64,000 nucleotides of DNA from Nannochloropsis oceanica (GCA_004519485.1 CP038112.1:434001-498000), one strand, 5' to 3'; counted from the first letter of the stretch, positions 1-11,159 are shown. Notes: generated from the letters alone by a model not told the origin. A program made the numbers and translations.

Positions 1-45
1 GACGAGACCCACAAGATTTCAAGGACAAGTCATCACGCACACACG

Positions 46-1846
46 ATGAGTACCTTGAGCATGCAAGCGGCCCCCTCGCTGGGCCACCCCATGGAGAAAC
101 TACTGGACAACTACATGATGGCCGAGCGCGGGGGAGGAGCCGAGGAGGGGGGAGCAGGTGCGACCTTCATGGTGGAAGATGGGGGCATGATTTCTTACAC
201 GGGTGTCTTTATGGACGACGATGAGGATTTAGATGACGACGCCAGCGCCTCGTCGACTGAAGCCGAAGTCATGGCCCACCTACACGCCGCCTTGGGGGGC
301 AGCGTCTCCAGCACCAAAGCGAGCGGCAGCAACAGCAGCTCGTCGAGCTCCGGGAGCACCAGCACGAGCGGTGGCACCGTCAGCGCGGCGCCGGAAGGGG
401 ACAAAGGAGAAGGATGTAAGTAAGGAGTGTTGATCTTGACAGGGCCGAGGGGTAGATGGATATTTTTAATAGCACATGTTCTTTCCTTCCGTGTCTCGTC
501 ATGTTGCATCTTTTTCGTCTCACATGGTGGCTTTTTGCATGCTGGGAAATTGTGCCCGCATAATCCAGCCGTTATTCGTGTGGGTAAATCAGTTGTCGCG
601 TCTCCCTAGTCACGATATTCTGTGAAGTGATATCTGGAATGACGGTTTAACAAAGGGGGCGCCGCTGAGGGGTGGGACAAATGCAAGGAAGCCACATGTA
701 TAGCTTCACCCATTTATCTATCCAGAACTTATTTCCCCACTCCCTTTCGTCACAGGGAAAATGGCCCTGCTGGAAGGTTTGGAAGACTTTTTGAAAGTTG
801 AAGGCGCTGTGCCGGCGGGCGCTGCCGGGAGTGGGGGCAGCCGCCGTTTTTCGTTTGACCTGTCCAACCTAGACATGCAGACCCTGGAGCAGCTGGCGGC
901 TGGCGCCACCTCGGGCCTGTCCTCGCGCCGAGGCTCTTTTAGCTTGACGATGCTGGAGGCGGAGGGACTGATGGCCAAGGGCTCTCTTCCTGTCGGCACT
1001 GCGGCCCCATTTCCAAGCAGCGGCCCACGCGGCAACTGCAACGGCAGTGGCTTGCCTTTGGGCAACATGCGGGTCAAGCAGGAAATGCCTGTGGATACAG
1101 CGAGCAGGAGCAATAGCGTATCTTCTCTGGGCACCACCGCTAGCAATAGCACCAGTGCTAGCAGCACCGACATCAGCGATCCCGTCAGCAACCGCAGCAT
1201 GAGTGGCGCCACCACCACCAGCAAAAACAAGGCCGTCAAGAAGGAGACGTCCATCACTACCAGCGCCTCGCAGGCCACATCCAAGTCTCAGCCTAAGAAG
1301 GGAGGATCTTCTCCGACGGGCGCAGTCACCGGTGGCACCAGCAGCCTCAGGACAACGTCCAGCGGGCTCATCTCCGCGGCCTCCCTCCTGCCCACGCCAC
1401 AGACGCCGCATAAGGCTATCTTGACCCCAAGTATGCCGACAACCACCAGCACCACCAGCAGCAGCAATGGTTGCACTAACGCGACTATGGTCAACAGTCC
1501 GAACGGGAATGGGGGCACGCTAGTGCTGCCGATCATCCCCAAGGACGGCATCGCGCGCATCGGTATCTACACGCTGGAGGAGCGGAAGGTGCGCGTAGCC
1601 CGTTTCCAGGCGAAGCGCGGGCGTCGCGTATGGCGGAAGAAGATTAAGTACGACTGCCGGAAGAAGCTTGCGGATAACCGCCCTCGCGTCAAAGGCCGCT
1701 TTGTCCGCCGCGACGAAGAGATCGATATTATTGTCGGGGGGGCTGTTGCCGCGGCAGAGGCGGCCGCGGCTGACGGCGTAGCGGATGGGGGCTCATCGGC
1801 TTTGCTTACTCAGTTGATGGATCTGGACGAGCTTCTCGAGGACTAG
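46..1846 (+). CDS. CCT-domain (CONSTANS/TOC1-like) nuclear regulator, two exons
   Basis: Two exons: 46-415 and 756-1846. The donor GTAAGT at 416 and acceptor CACAG at 751-755 join in frame, giving about 486 residues. The C-terminal third (about residues 391-442) is a CCT motif: RIGIYTLEERKVRVARFQ, then a basic stretch with WRKKIKYDCRKKLADNRPR and KGRFVRR. In plants and algae CCT domains bind DNA or NF-Y subunits and act in light, clock or nutrient regulation. The rest is low-complexity: an acidic Asp/Glu patch and Ser/Thr-rich linkers with short basic VKKE segments. The tail is acidic (MDLDELLED) and could activate transcription. No B-box or receiver domain is visible. The start has only 45 bases of upstream sequence in the window, so a more 5' exon cannot be excluded. 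The domain is certain; the regulatory target is unknown. Confidence 0.88.
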
Positions 1847-3236
1847 GGAAACGCGATGGAGAGGGGGAAGGGAGTAGGGAAGAGACGGAGGAGGGGCAGA
1901 ATTGCATGTCCACTATTGTGAAGCTTCCTCCTTGTTTTTCGGTGAGAAACTGAAGGTGGCAGATGAGGAGGAAATGACGCGAAGATGCGGGAAAGGAGAC
2001 TTTCACATTCCCCTCGTCGTCTGCTTGTTTTTAATATCTTATTTTTGAGGTAATTGTGTCGTCGTGGTGATCGAAGGAACCTGCGAGTAATATCAAAGAG
2101 AAGAAATGTTTGTTTGGTGATGAGAGAATTAGAAGAAGCAGAGAATTAAAAGAAACAGGAAAGAGGCACAAGAAGAACAGGAAGGGCAATAATAAGATAT
2201 GATGAAAGACTAGAAAGGAGCGGTAAGAAGCGAGAACGCATTTTTGTACTACTACTACTTACGGCAAGCTTAAAGGCCATGACCCGCATCACATGAAATA
2301 ATGACGAAGAGATGAGAAAGAGGATCAAGTTATGGGTAGGATTTGACGGCAGATTCCAGGAAACCCGTCTTGGGAGAGTTCGGAAGGAGAAGAGCGGGCA
2401 GTCAAACTGGAAAAAATGAGGACTTGGCAAGGACAAACTCCCAGGGTCGCATAGACAGCGATAGAGGGACGAGGAAGAGCGGGACCCTCAAAAATCCCTT
2501 TATTCTTTCCTTGAGGATTATCTCTCTCAGATATATTGGGAAGCAAACATGAAGTCACCCCCTGGTCCGCAACCCATTCCCCCTCTTTCCCTTAAAGCAG
2601 GTGTAGCGCTGAGGGGGAGGAGGTCGGTGGGACGACATGGGAGACCGAAACTAGCGAAAGCACAACACCGACCAAATAAGACCTCCCAGGCTGAGCGGGG
2701 GATTGATTGGGTGGGAGGAAGGAGAAGGACGAAGAGAGAATATAAATTACTTTTGTAAAATGACTATTCAGTCCTCTCACTTATCCATTCATGCGCGCTC
2801 CACCCCACCCCGCCAATAATTTCACTGTCTGGCGCGATTAAGCGAATTATCGGTCGGTCATAAAAGAGACTTTTCCCTCCATAGTATTCTACGCAATCCC
2901 CGAGCTAAACTTAAAGCAACCATATGCAGAAAAGAAAGAAGCAACAGACATGAAGCAATATCATTTCTCATTTCACTAAATTTGGAAAAGAGAGGAAGGG
3001 GTCATAAGGCTCATATTCACTTTATCTAGCTTTGTGCCTGGGGTCGGTACATCTTATTTACAGTCTCGTATGCCCCGGGTGTGTCAAACCCGTGCCCTGT
3101 CCTCGATTCCAGCCTTGTCCAACTCTTGCCTATTCCCTCCCACTTTGTATAACTCATGCTATTAATAACAAAAACAACGCACATCTTCCCCCATCCATAA
3201 GCTTTCTTGTATTGGAAATGGTTCCCTTAGCCTTCC
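1847..3236. other. Intergenic region between convergent genes
   Basis: This 1.4-kb stretch lies between the 3' ends of the CCT gene and the WD40-TPR gene. It is purine-rich on the plus strand for its first 800 bases. Short open frames are present but none has family features or good splice context. It probably holds the two 3' UTRs. No RNA gene or repeat was recognised. Confidence 0.6.
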
Positions 3237-5783
3237 TCAACATTCTCCCTGTCTTGCTCCGCTCATATCCTCTTCCTCTTCATCTGGTGCCAACGAAAAG
3301 AAGGTGGCATAAGCTCGGAACTCGCGGGCTTGCTGCGCCTTGAGCAGCCGCCTCGCCTCAGCCAGCTTGCGAGCGATGAGTGCGTCCCCAGGCGCTAGAT
3401 CACGAGCCTTCACGAGGTCCTGGACAGTAGTTTCGAAATTCTCCGCCAGCTCCAATGCCGCGACACCCCTGAGATAGAACGCCTTGGCTTCCCGTGGTTT
3501 GATTCGGATGACAGAGGTGCACAAAGAAATAGCAGCCAGGTGGTGTCCAAGTGCCCGGGCCGTCATGGCCATATTCAAGTGAACTGTCACAAGCAGATTA
3601 AGCAGACGTGCGAACATAACGTCTTTCACTTCCTCGCCTGTTCTATCCTCCGCTAATGCTTCCCCGCCCACAGGTCCAGATGTCCCCTTCAGGTGCTTGG
3701 CTACCACAGCCTGACACCGTGTGTGCTGCTGCACCGACGGCGACAACGTCGACTCCACCGGAAATTCAAGCCGATCAAACTGGTCCCTTTCTCCCAAAGC
3801 AGACGCTTCCACCTGCATCTTATAAATCTTCACTCTCATCCCAGCCAAAGAATAGAGCCACATTTGAATCTTCTTGTAACAGCGCGAAGCACGTCCGTAT
3901 TGTTTGGCTTTGAAGAAGAAATTCCCCATTTCCTTTACCTGCAGGAGCAAGCCCTCTAGCTCATCTAAAGTAAAAGAATTGCTACAGTCAGTCGGGTAAT
4001 CAGGCAGATGGTCGCAGGGCTCGGACATAAATTGACGGATGCGCTTGACGTGCTGGCGATAGCGCTCGTGATCATAGACCATCCTGGGCTTTCCAGGATT
4101 GCTGAACACCCCCATTGCCATCCCAGTCTCCAGAACGGTCCCAAAATATATACTCGGAAGCGACTGCAACCATTCCATATCCCATGGATGTGCTTGTCGT
4201 TCTCCTCCCCCTCGTTCTTCATTTCCTCCTCTTCCCCTCCGCAGCCTCCGCCGCACCATTCCCTGTCGTGTTGTACATGTATCCGCTGCGCTATCATCTT
4301 CTTCCAGCGCTTTGTCCACACTCTCATCCTTTTTGAAAGAAGAATAACGACCCCCCACAGCCAAAACTTTGACCGTGTCATCTATCCCCCAGCAAGCTAG
4401 CATGGGCAAAAAGGGATGAGACACACACCCATTCGCGACCGACATGTCAGTGCAGACCAAATTCACGAGCATCCCGCTTCTCCGGTCCCAAATCCACGTG
4501 TGCGCCAAATCATCGCCACACACAATGTACTCTTCACGCGGTCCGAAATAGGTGACAGACTTGAGGAACGTTTGCGAATTGATGTGGCCACCTACAGACC
4601 AGGCTTCGTGTGTCTCCCCTCCCTCGCCACAGGCAGCGTCAGCAGTGTTGAAGCCATATATCTGGTCACCTTGAAAAGATACCAGAATTTCTCCGCGGTC
4701 CTTGGAATAAGCCAGGCCACTTACGCTCACCTCTTCCTCCATCCCGAGGTGTGTCTGACTCAGGAATTCTGGTAGGCCCTGCGGGCGGTACATCTGGAGT
4801 GGCTTGGCTGCCATGCAGGGCAGACGACGTAGGTCGTAGACTTCTAGAGTAGGACCGTGACCACCCAAGCACATCATGAAAGGCGAGATACCCTTGGCGG
4901 TGTTGTAAATGTCGGGCGTGACGACGGCCTTCACGGACAGCTGCTGGCCGCTTGGCGATCCACGACGATACATAGCTTGGCCAGCGCTACTTGCCTCCCG
5001 CAAGTCGTATTTCACCACAATACCATTGCCCTGTGCCGTTAAGACAACTTGACCCACTCCTCCGCTGCAGCCTCCGTCCCAGAAACAAAATCCGTGCATC
5101 ACTGCGTGAGGATCACAGGTCCCCACTAAGCGCTCGGACCCGCGAGAAGAAATATCGTGAATCCGTAGCGTTCCGTCCGCTGAATTTGTCAGCAGGAGCT
5201 CAGGATGGCCAGGGACGACTTGAACGCCAAATATATTTCCTTCGTGGAGTGTATTAATTTCTCGTAGATGCTTGAATCCCCGAGTGACGTCCCATGATTG
5301 GACTAGCCTGTCGTCGCCCGCTGTGTAGAGAAATTGGCCATTCTCGCTCCAACAAGCAGCATTGACGCAGCCCTCGTGCCGCAGTGGAGAGGCACGACCA
5401 ACACAGTCGAAGCTTTTCGTCACGAAGGCCAACTGATGGCGCATTTCAAAAGGCGTAAAGCCCGGAGTGTAGTAGGATGCGGGAGCGGGGACCGTGGTGC
5501 GGGTTCGCAGCCGGCCATGTTCCTCGCGCTGCCGGAGGAGATGGGCGGGGTGATGGTGCGGCTGAAAGAGGGTGGCAGGAGAATCGACAAACGCCTCCCA
5601 TGTCCGGATTGTGGGCGTTCCATCGCCGTCCATGGCCTGGCCAACGTCACCTCTCCTGTGTGTGTGAGTAGCAGGGGTCTTCGTCCTGTCTGATATGGCA
5701 GCGACGATCGCTTCAATCCCCTTTTTGATGCCCCCGACAAGGCCACATCTTCGGACTGGTTGTTGCTGTCTGGTCTGATGCAT
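3237..5783 (-). CDS. WD40-TPR protein, WDTC1/DCAF-like CUL4 substrate-receptor candidate
   Basis: A single exon of about 848 residues from the ATG at 5783. A later ATG at 5633 would give 798 residues. After an unstructured leader comes a run of WD40 repeats; the first contains HEGCVNAACWSENGQFLYTAGDD followed by a WD dipeptide. The C-terminal 130 residues form TPR helices (NMAMTARALGHHLAAISLC, then AFYLRGVAALELAENFE). WD40 plus C-terminal TPR is the WDTC1/DCAF9 layout. Members of that family recruit substrates to CUL4-DDB1 ubiquitin ligases, and in animals WDTC1 also affects lipid storage. An acidic, Arg-rich insert splits the last propeller blades. The longest open frame begins at a GTG inside a 167-bp tandem duplication (about 5684-6017), so the true start is uncertain. 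The gene is divergent to the PLP-homeostasis gene. Confidence 0.8.
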   Translation of the reverse strand: MHQTRQQQPVRRCGLVGGIKKGIEAIVAAISDRTKTPATHTHRRGDVGQAMDGDGTPTIRTWEAFVDSPATLFQPHHHPAHLLRQREEHGRLRTRTTVPAPASYYTPGFTPFEMRHQLAFVTKSFDCVGRASPLRHEGCVNAACWSENGQFLYTAGDDRLVQSWDVTRGFKHLREINTLHEGNIFGVQVVPGHPELLLTNSADGTLRIHDISSRGSERLVGTCDPHAVMHGFCFWDGGCSGGVGQVVLTAQGNGIVVKYDLREASSAGQAMYRRGSPSGQQLSVKAVVTPDIYNTAKGISPFMMCLGGHGPTLEVYDLRRLPCMAAKPLQMYRPQGLPEFLSQTHLGMEEEVSVSGLAYSKDRGEILVSFQGDQIYGFNTADAACGEGGETHEAWSVGGHINSQTFLKSVTYFGPREEYIVCGDDLAHTWIWDRRSGMLVNLVCTDMSVANGCVSHPFLPMLACWGIDDTVKVLAVGGRYSSFKKDESVDKALEEDDSAADTCTTRQGMVRRRLRRGRGGNEERGGGERQAHPWDMEWLQSLPSIYFGTVLETGMAMGVFSNPGKPRMVYDHERYRQHVKRIRQFMSEPCDHLPDYPTDCSNSFTLDELEGLLLQVKEMGNFFFKAKQYGRASRCYKKIQMWLYSLAGMRVKIYKMQVEASALGERDQFDRLEFPVESTLSPSVQQHTRCQAVVAKHLKGTSGPVGGEALAEDRTGEEVKDVMFARLLNLLVTVHLNMAMTARALGHHLAAISLCTSVIRIKPREAKAFYLRGVAALELAENFETTVQDLVKARDLAPGDALIARKLAEARRLLKAQQAREFRAYATFFSLAPDEEEEDMSGARQGEC

Positions 5784-6017
5784 CCAATAGCCTGTGGTGG
5801 GCACCACACGTTTAATCCAAACAGAGCCCGACCTGACCTCCCCACCCCCCACCTGTCTGAGATGGCAGCGACGATCGCTTCAATCCCCTTTTTGATGCCC
5901 CCGACAAGGCCACATCTTCGGACTGGTTGTTGCTGTCTGGTCTGATGCATCCAATAGCCTGTGGTGGGCACCACACGTTTAATCCAAACAGAGCCCGACC
6001 TGACCTCCCCACCCCCC
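5684..6017. repeat. 167-bp near-perfect tandem duplication in a divergent promoter
   Basis: Two head-to-tail copies, about 5684-5850 and 5851-6017. Each runs from CCTGTCTGA through GGCAGCGACGATCGCTTCAA to CCCCACCCCCC. Only one or two differences are visible (TGATATGG in the first copy, TGAGATGG in the second), so the duplication looks recent. The period, 167, is not a multiple of three. The unit covers the 5' end of the WD40-TPR gene and the space to the divergent PLP-homeostasis gene, so both promoters may contain doubled elements. Confidence 0.92.
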
Positions 6018-6060
6018 AACCCCTACGTCACCACATAGGTCTCGCCTCTCTACCTGGTAC

Positions 6061-7047
6061 ATGCCAACAAAGCGAACCTTGACGACCACGGTTACGACCA
6101 CATCGACATCTACCGGTTTGAATTTCGTATTCTTGCTGTTACTCTCCCCTGTCTTGCGCACCTCTTGCATGGTGAGGCCCCCCACGGCTTTCCTTCAAAG
6201 TAGTGAATTGCTGCGCGGACTCGGGCGAACTGCCTTTCCCCGAAACCCACGACGACGACAAGGAATCACATTCGCCACCATGAACGGCAAAAACGTGGCG
6301 GAGAACCTGGCGATGATCCGCCTTCGAGTGGAGGAGGCGGCCAAGGGCGCGGAAATGGTCCCTCTCCCCCGCCTAGTGGCCGTGAGTAAGACCAAGCCGG
6401 GCGAGGCCTTGCAAGAGGCATACAACGCGGGCCAGCGTCACTTTGGCGAGAACTATGTGAACGAGGTGTTGGAAAAGGCGCGGGAGCTACCCAAAGACAT
6501 TAAGTGGCATTTTATAGGACACTTGCAATCCAACAAGGTCAAACCTTTGGTGGCCCAGGTCGCCAACTTGTGGATGGTAGAGGCGGTGGACTCGTCTAAG
6601 CTCGCCGACCGTCTCCAGGCTGCCGCAGCCACCGTCCTCGAAACGGAACGCAAAGGTGAGCCTCTCAAAGTACTGGTTCAAGTGGACACGAGCGGAGAAG
6701 ACACCAAGTCAGGCGTGGCGGCCGACGAGGCGGTGGAGATTGCGCAGCATATCCTAGCCAACTGCCCGGCCCTCAGCTTTGCGGGTGTCATGACTATCGG
6801 CGCCCCGGGAGACCTGACATGCTTTGACAAGTTAGTGGAGACCCGACAACGTGTTGCGAGCGCTACGGGCTTGGAGGCGGCGTCACTAGAACTGAGTATG
6901 GGCATGTCGGGCGACTTTGAGGAGGCTATTGCCCGCGGCAGCACCAACGTGCGTGTGGGCAGCTTAATTTTTGGAGAGCGGTCTTATCCGCCGAGGAAGG
7001 GTACATCAGAAAGCTCACCGACAGCGACAACGACGACATTGAAGTAG
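6061..7047 (+). CDS. PLPBP: Pyridoxal-phosphate homeostasis protein (YggS/PROSC family)
   Basis: A single exon of 328 residues. The core (about residues 75-315) is a complete YggS/PROSC fold-III PLP-binding barrel. The PLP-anchoring lysine is K110 in LVAVSKTKP. Family motifs HFGENYVNE, WHFIGHLQSNK and LSMGMSGDFEEAI follow, and VRVGSLIFGER closes the barrel. Bacterial and animal members buffer free PLP and have no known catalytic turnover. Typical length is 230-275; here an extra 70 residues precede the core. They contain a hydrophobic run (NFVFLLLLSPVL) and then PTAFLQ, which resembles a signal peptide plus a plastid transit start. Translation from M74 would give a cytosolic form. The gene is divergent to the WD40-TPR gene. 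Confidence 0.93.
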   Translation: MPTKRTLTTTVTTTSTSTGLNFVFLLLLSPVLRTSCMVRPPTAFLQSSELLRGLGRTAFPRNPRRRQGITFATMNGKNVAENLAMIRLRVEEAAKGAEMVPLPRLVAVSKTKPGEALQEAYNAGQRHFGENYVNEVLEKARELPKDIKWHFIGHLQSNKVKPLVAQVANLWMVEAVDSSKLADRLQAAAATVLETERKGEPLKVLVQVDTSGEDTKSGVAADEAVEIAQHILANCPALSFAGVMTIGAPGDLTCFDKLVETRQRVASATGLEAASLELSMGMSGDFEEAIARGSTNVRVGSLIFGERSYPPRKGTSESSPTATTTTLK

Positions 7048-7315
7048 AAAAAGATATTGCCATAATCATCATAGTCATTTGCAATAGCCCGTAAAATCAA
7101 AACGAATGGTTGGTAGATGATAAATTCTTTCTTCTAGTTATGGAAAACTTCGTCTCTCAGCTTATTCACGCAATGTTGTGGGGAGATTCCCTCCTGATCA
7201 TTGCCTCTGCTTTTTCGAATGAACGTACTACAGCTTCAGACAGCGTCTCTTTACCGACCCCCCGTAGTTACTCCTGCGTCTTGTCTTAGTTTTCCCCACC
7301 ACTTTCTATACTATT

Positions 7316-8065
7316 TCAGTGCTCTTCACTCAAGCGCAAACGGTAGGGCCCTCGCAGAGATGGTGAAATTCCCGTCGTGGTAGGCGTGGCATTGCTCTGC
7401 ATTGGTACGCGTGTCCAGATGTCCGTGACAGGGGGAGAGACGAAGTGCTCCAGCAGCACTCCAATCTGTCGATCCTGCGTGACCATAAAGCCTGCACAAC
7501 GATTGTCACGGCGGCAGGCATCGGCTACCAAATGCGGCGGCAGGGGATAATTCGCCTTAGCATTGTAAAAGGTGTCCAGGTTGCCCCGGTCGTCGTGGCA
7601 GTGCACAAACTGTGAATTTGGCTTCAGGCAGCTTCCTTCCGTCAGGTTCGCCTTGCCATGCACACCGCAGTGTGTCTTGGAGATGTAGGTGTCCACAGAC
7701 TCGTTGCGGGGAAAGGCCTTGAGAAAACCTTTGTTGTTGAACGCCACGCAGCGAGGAATCTCCTCACAAACGGCACTCCACACATCAGGAGGCAGAATCA
7801 TATCCGATGCATCGAATATGATTTCATCTGCTGTAGCATCAACCTCATGATAGTGGAGAAAGCCGTCAAAATCATCGTAAATAGCATGGGTTGGGCAGAG
7901 GAGAATGAGCATGGTCAAGGAGCACGTAGCGGCGGCGGTCGCAAACATAAAGCGCCTCATGCTTTTGCGTGGCGAACTAGATGCGATAGATTCTGAATGT
8001 AAAATGTGGGGCTCAAATTTTGGTAAGGGAAAGGAGTGAAAAATGAGGGCGCTCGTACTACTCAT
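7316..8065 (-). CDS. Secreted or lumenal Cys-rich protein with two related modules, unknown function
   Basis: A single exon of 249 residues from the ATG at 8065. An inner ATG at 7960 (MRRFMFATAAAT) gives 214 residues and puts a clear signal peptide at the N-terminus, with a hydrophobic core LTMLILLCPTHA and predicted cleavage after it. The mature part holds two related blocks, LPPDVWSAVCEEIPRCVAF and LPPHLVADACRRDNRCAGF, each with paired cysteines, and a further His/Cys-rich section between them. The spacing resembles PAN/apple-like modules, but the match is too weak to assign. I do not recognise the family. The inner start is preferred because it exposes the signal peptide. Confidence 0.6.
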   Translation of the reverse strand: MSSTSALIFHSFPLPKFEPHILHSESIASSSPRKSMRRFMFATAAATCSLTMLILLCPTHAIYDDFDGFLHYHEVDATADEIIFDASDMILPPDVWSAVCEEIPRCVAFNNKGFLKAFPRNESVDTYISKTHCGVHGKANLTEGSCLKPNSQFVHCHDDRGNLDTFYNAKANYPLPPHLVADACRRDNRCAGFMVTQDRQIGVLLEHFVSPPVTDIWTRVPMQSNATPTTTGISPSLRGPYRLRLSEEH

Positions 8066-9031
8066 AAACAGTACCTATGCTCCAGCTTTGCCCATTCCGA
8101 TTCCGGGGATAAAGCATCAGACGTTGGCATGATAAAGACGAGTGGCTGCCTCTCATAGCAGTGCGCAGCGGTAGGAATGATGTTTGGTTCTCGTTCCAAA
8201 ATTAATAGGGGCGTTGCAAGTCAGGTAGGAGGGGGATGACAAAGGAATCGACCGTCATATTTCAGGTGAATGGTCATTAGGGGTGACAACGCCTCGTGAG
8301 ACGTCTCCAAGAACCTTACTAGCGCCTGTGATCCTCATAATATCAGTCTCTATGTCATCATATCTGCCTTTCCGAGCCTTCCTATCTCATCGCGGGCACA
8401 CTTAAGGGCCGGGGCGGCGGCGGGGTCCGCAAAAGAACAACTTGGAAGGGTGTGTGAGGGGCTTTCACGGTGCTAAAGTCATATTTGTGTCATCCCTCCC
8501 CCCCCCCCCCCTCCCATGCAGACTATGATAGTGCATTCATGTGACATTTTGGTACTTGGAAACGCAAAAAATAGTTCAAAGAACCACCTGGAATGTTCCC
8601 AAGGCGTCATGTGTAATCTGTTCCATGGAGGAGATTTTGAAAAAAAAAATCATGTTCGTCAAAAGCGTTGAATCGAGATGTGGTGGACATCCCTGGCCCA
8701 CAGTCGAGAGTGCGAACATGTACATTTACCCTCCTGCTCCCGTAATGTAACTCTGTGCTGTGTGTTCGTAAAGTTTCTATTTCTTGGTTCCTTTGGGCGT
8801 CAAGACACGGGTGTCTCGCCGGCAGAGCGCCTTGGGTCCTTCATGCATTTCAGGCCCATCCCTCAAGGAACACGCACGCATCAAACGACCAGTCCTCAGC
8901 TCTTCTCTGGCCTGAAGACGAACGAGAAAGGAACCCTACCCTTGATCCTGACTAGCCAAAAGCTTAAAGCATGTTTTGGGCGCCACACTCACGCACACCC
9001 CTTCACCCATATTACACATACCACAGTGATA
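8066..9031. other. Divergent intergenic region with a poly-C tract
   Basis: About 970 bases between the secreted-protein gene (-) and the ABCG gene (+), so it should carry both promoters. A C-only run lies near 8496-8510, and a GC-rich patch (GGGGCGGCGGCGGGG) near 8409. No RNA gene or coding exon was recognised. Confidence 0.5.
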
Positions 9032-11159
9032 ATGGCAGGTCTTGAACTCAAGGCTCCGCCTGCGGCGGAGGTGACGTCTATGCCTCTGCCCAATTGCAAG
9101 GGCAACGGCGACAAAAAATATTCCATCGACATGGGTGCCCATTCCCTCGAGTGGAATGTGACAAGCTTTCAAGTCGGCAACGGCAAGAGCAAGAAGAACA
9201 TCCTCAACCTCGTTGGTACGTCTATATGCGGATTGTTTGATTAAGGGTGGGGGGGTCATGCGTATCCCATGAGATATAAGAACCTCCAAAACCTCGTTGG
9301 TACGTCTATATGTGGAGTGTCTGATGGAGGGGGGGGGGGGGTATATGCGTATCACCTGAGATATGTACCCCTTCCCTTCCACCGTCAACACAAGGTGCCG
9401 ATGCGGGTCACTCCCTTCTCTCTTCTTCTTTTAATTCCACTCGCTCAAACACGACGCTCCCATCTGCTCCGCCTTCTCACTCCTATCTTTTCTCTCTCCC
9501 TCCCCTATAGCCGGAAAGACCCGCAGCGGCGAGCTGACGGCCATCATGGGCCCCTCAGGTGCAGGCAAGACGACACTCTTAGAGTGTATCTCCCTCCGCA
9601 ACCGCAAATTTGAGGGAGCCGTGCACTACGACAATCGCGACCCCACGGGGGAGTTCTTCACATTATCCGTGCTCGTCCACCAGAAGGAGCTGTTGTTTGG
9701 GTTCATGACCCCCCGGGAGCACTTGCTCTTCCACGCCATTGCCCGCATGAATAGGACACACACCAGCAAGCAGATTCACGACCGTGTCGAGGAGGTCCTG
9801 AAGGACGTCAAGCTTGAGAAATGCGCAGACACAATCGTTGGTGGCACCGACCCTATCTATATGCGCAAAGGCCTGTCGGGCGGGGAGCGAAAGCGCCTCT
9901 CCATCGCTGCCGAGCTTCTGCTTGCCCCCCTCCTTATCTTTTTGGATGAGCCTTCATCCGGCCTGGACTCTGTGATGTCAGATTCTATCTTTGCGACCAT
10001 GAAGGACCTGACCCAGCAGGGGCGGATCGTCATGGCCTCGGTGCATTGCCCGTCCTCGGAAATGTGCCAGCAGTTCACTCACATTCTCCTCCTCACCTGC
10101 GACGGCCGTCTCGCCTATCATGGCCGGCAGGACGCGGCCATCAAGTACTTCAATTCTATGGGTTACCGGTGCCCCGACAACTACAACCCAGCCGACTTCT
10201 ACCTCAAGCTCATCTCGGCCACCCCCGGCGCAGACCCTGTCGAGGAGAAGATGCGCATGAACAATCTGGTGGTGACCTACAACGCCTCGGACATGGTCCG
10301 CAAGAACCCCCTGGCGGCCGACGAGAGCCATAAACAGTTTCAGATGGTATTCAGCCAAGTCAGCAGCTGGACACTTTTCAAGATCAATCTGTGGCGGGCA
10401 TTCATTCAGCTGCAGCGCGATTGGGTCACATTTATCTTGTGGGGCGTGGTTTCGGCTATCGTTGGCGGACTATTCGGCGTGTTGTACTGGCAGCAGGCCC
10501 GCACCAATTGGCGCAACCTGCTTGGTTTGCTCTTCTCGGTGGTGGTGGCAAACCTGTTCACTGCCTCCTTGGCCGTGATGATGCGCTTCCCGCTGGACTG
10601 GGCGATTGTCGTGAGGGAGTACTTCTCAGGTTCGAATGCCATCGGCCCCTACCTGTGCGCACGCTTTATCGTGGACGCCCCCATGGCCTACGGACCCTTT
10701 CTACTTATCACCCTATTGTACTGGATGACGGGCATGGATTCGGACATCCGCAAGTTTATCATCTTCGCGCTCACCTTCATCTCGGGCAACTGGGCCGCCT
10801 CCTCCATGGGGATGTTCGTCTCCTCCTTCTCTGCCAATCCCTTCATCGGTCTGACCATCCTCCCCGCCTTTGTCGCGCCCATGATCATGTTCTCTGGTAT
10901 TCTGTACGAACGATCTTCTGTGCCGGATTGGTTGAGCTGGCTGCAGACCCTGTCCCTCGTCAACTACACGTTTTCTGCACTCATGATCCAGCAGATCCAC
11001 ATCCTGCCCAAGCCTTTGGCTCTCCTCGTCATGCAATTCGTGGAGCTCAATCCCGGTGACATGGGCTGGGACATTGCCATGCTATGGATCATGAACTTCG
11101 GTTTCCAGGTCCTCACCTACATCAATCTCTCACTCCGCCTCCGATTCGCCACAGGATAA
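9032..11159 (+). CDS. ABCG-type (White/WBC) half ABC transporter, two exons
   Basis: Exons 9032-9215 and 9511-11159 join in frame (donor GTACGT, acceptor CCCTATAG) to give 610 residues. The nucleotide-binding domain comes first: Walker A GPSGAGKTTL (about residues 75-84), signature LSGGERKRLS (about 182), Walker B LLIFLDEPSSGLDS (about 201) and switch His in ASVHCPSSEM. The C-terminal half is an ABC2-type membrane domain with about six hydrophobic segments (for example AIVGGLFGVLYW and FIIFALTFISGNWAASSMG). NBD-before-TMD order and half size define ABCG. These dimerise and export lipids, sterols or xenobiotics, but the substrate cannot be read here. The exon-1 end and its donor are tandemly duplicated in the intron; the second donor would add a stop, so the first is used. 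Confidence 0.95.
9194..9361 (+). repeat. 84-bp tandem duplication carrying a second copy of a splice donor
   Basis: AAGAAC...ACCTCGTTGGTACGTCTATATG occurs at 9194 and again at 9278, a period of 84. The second copy has diverged by several substitutions and a longer G-run. It places an identical exon-end plus donor (GTTG|GTACGT) inside the ABCG intron, with the donors at 9216 and 9300. The inserted segment has an in-frame TAA just after 9239, so use of the second donor would truncate the protein. Confidence 0.85.
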
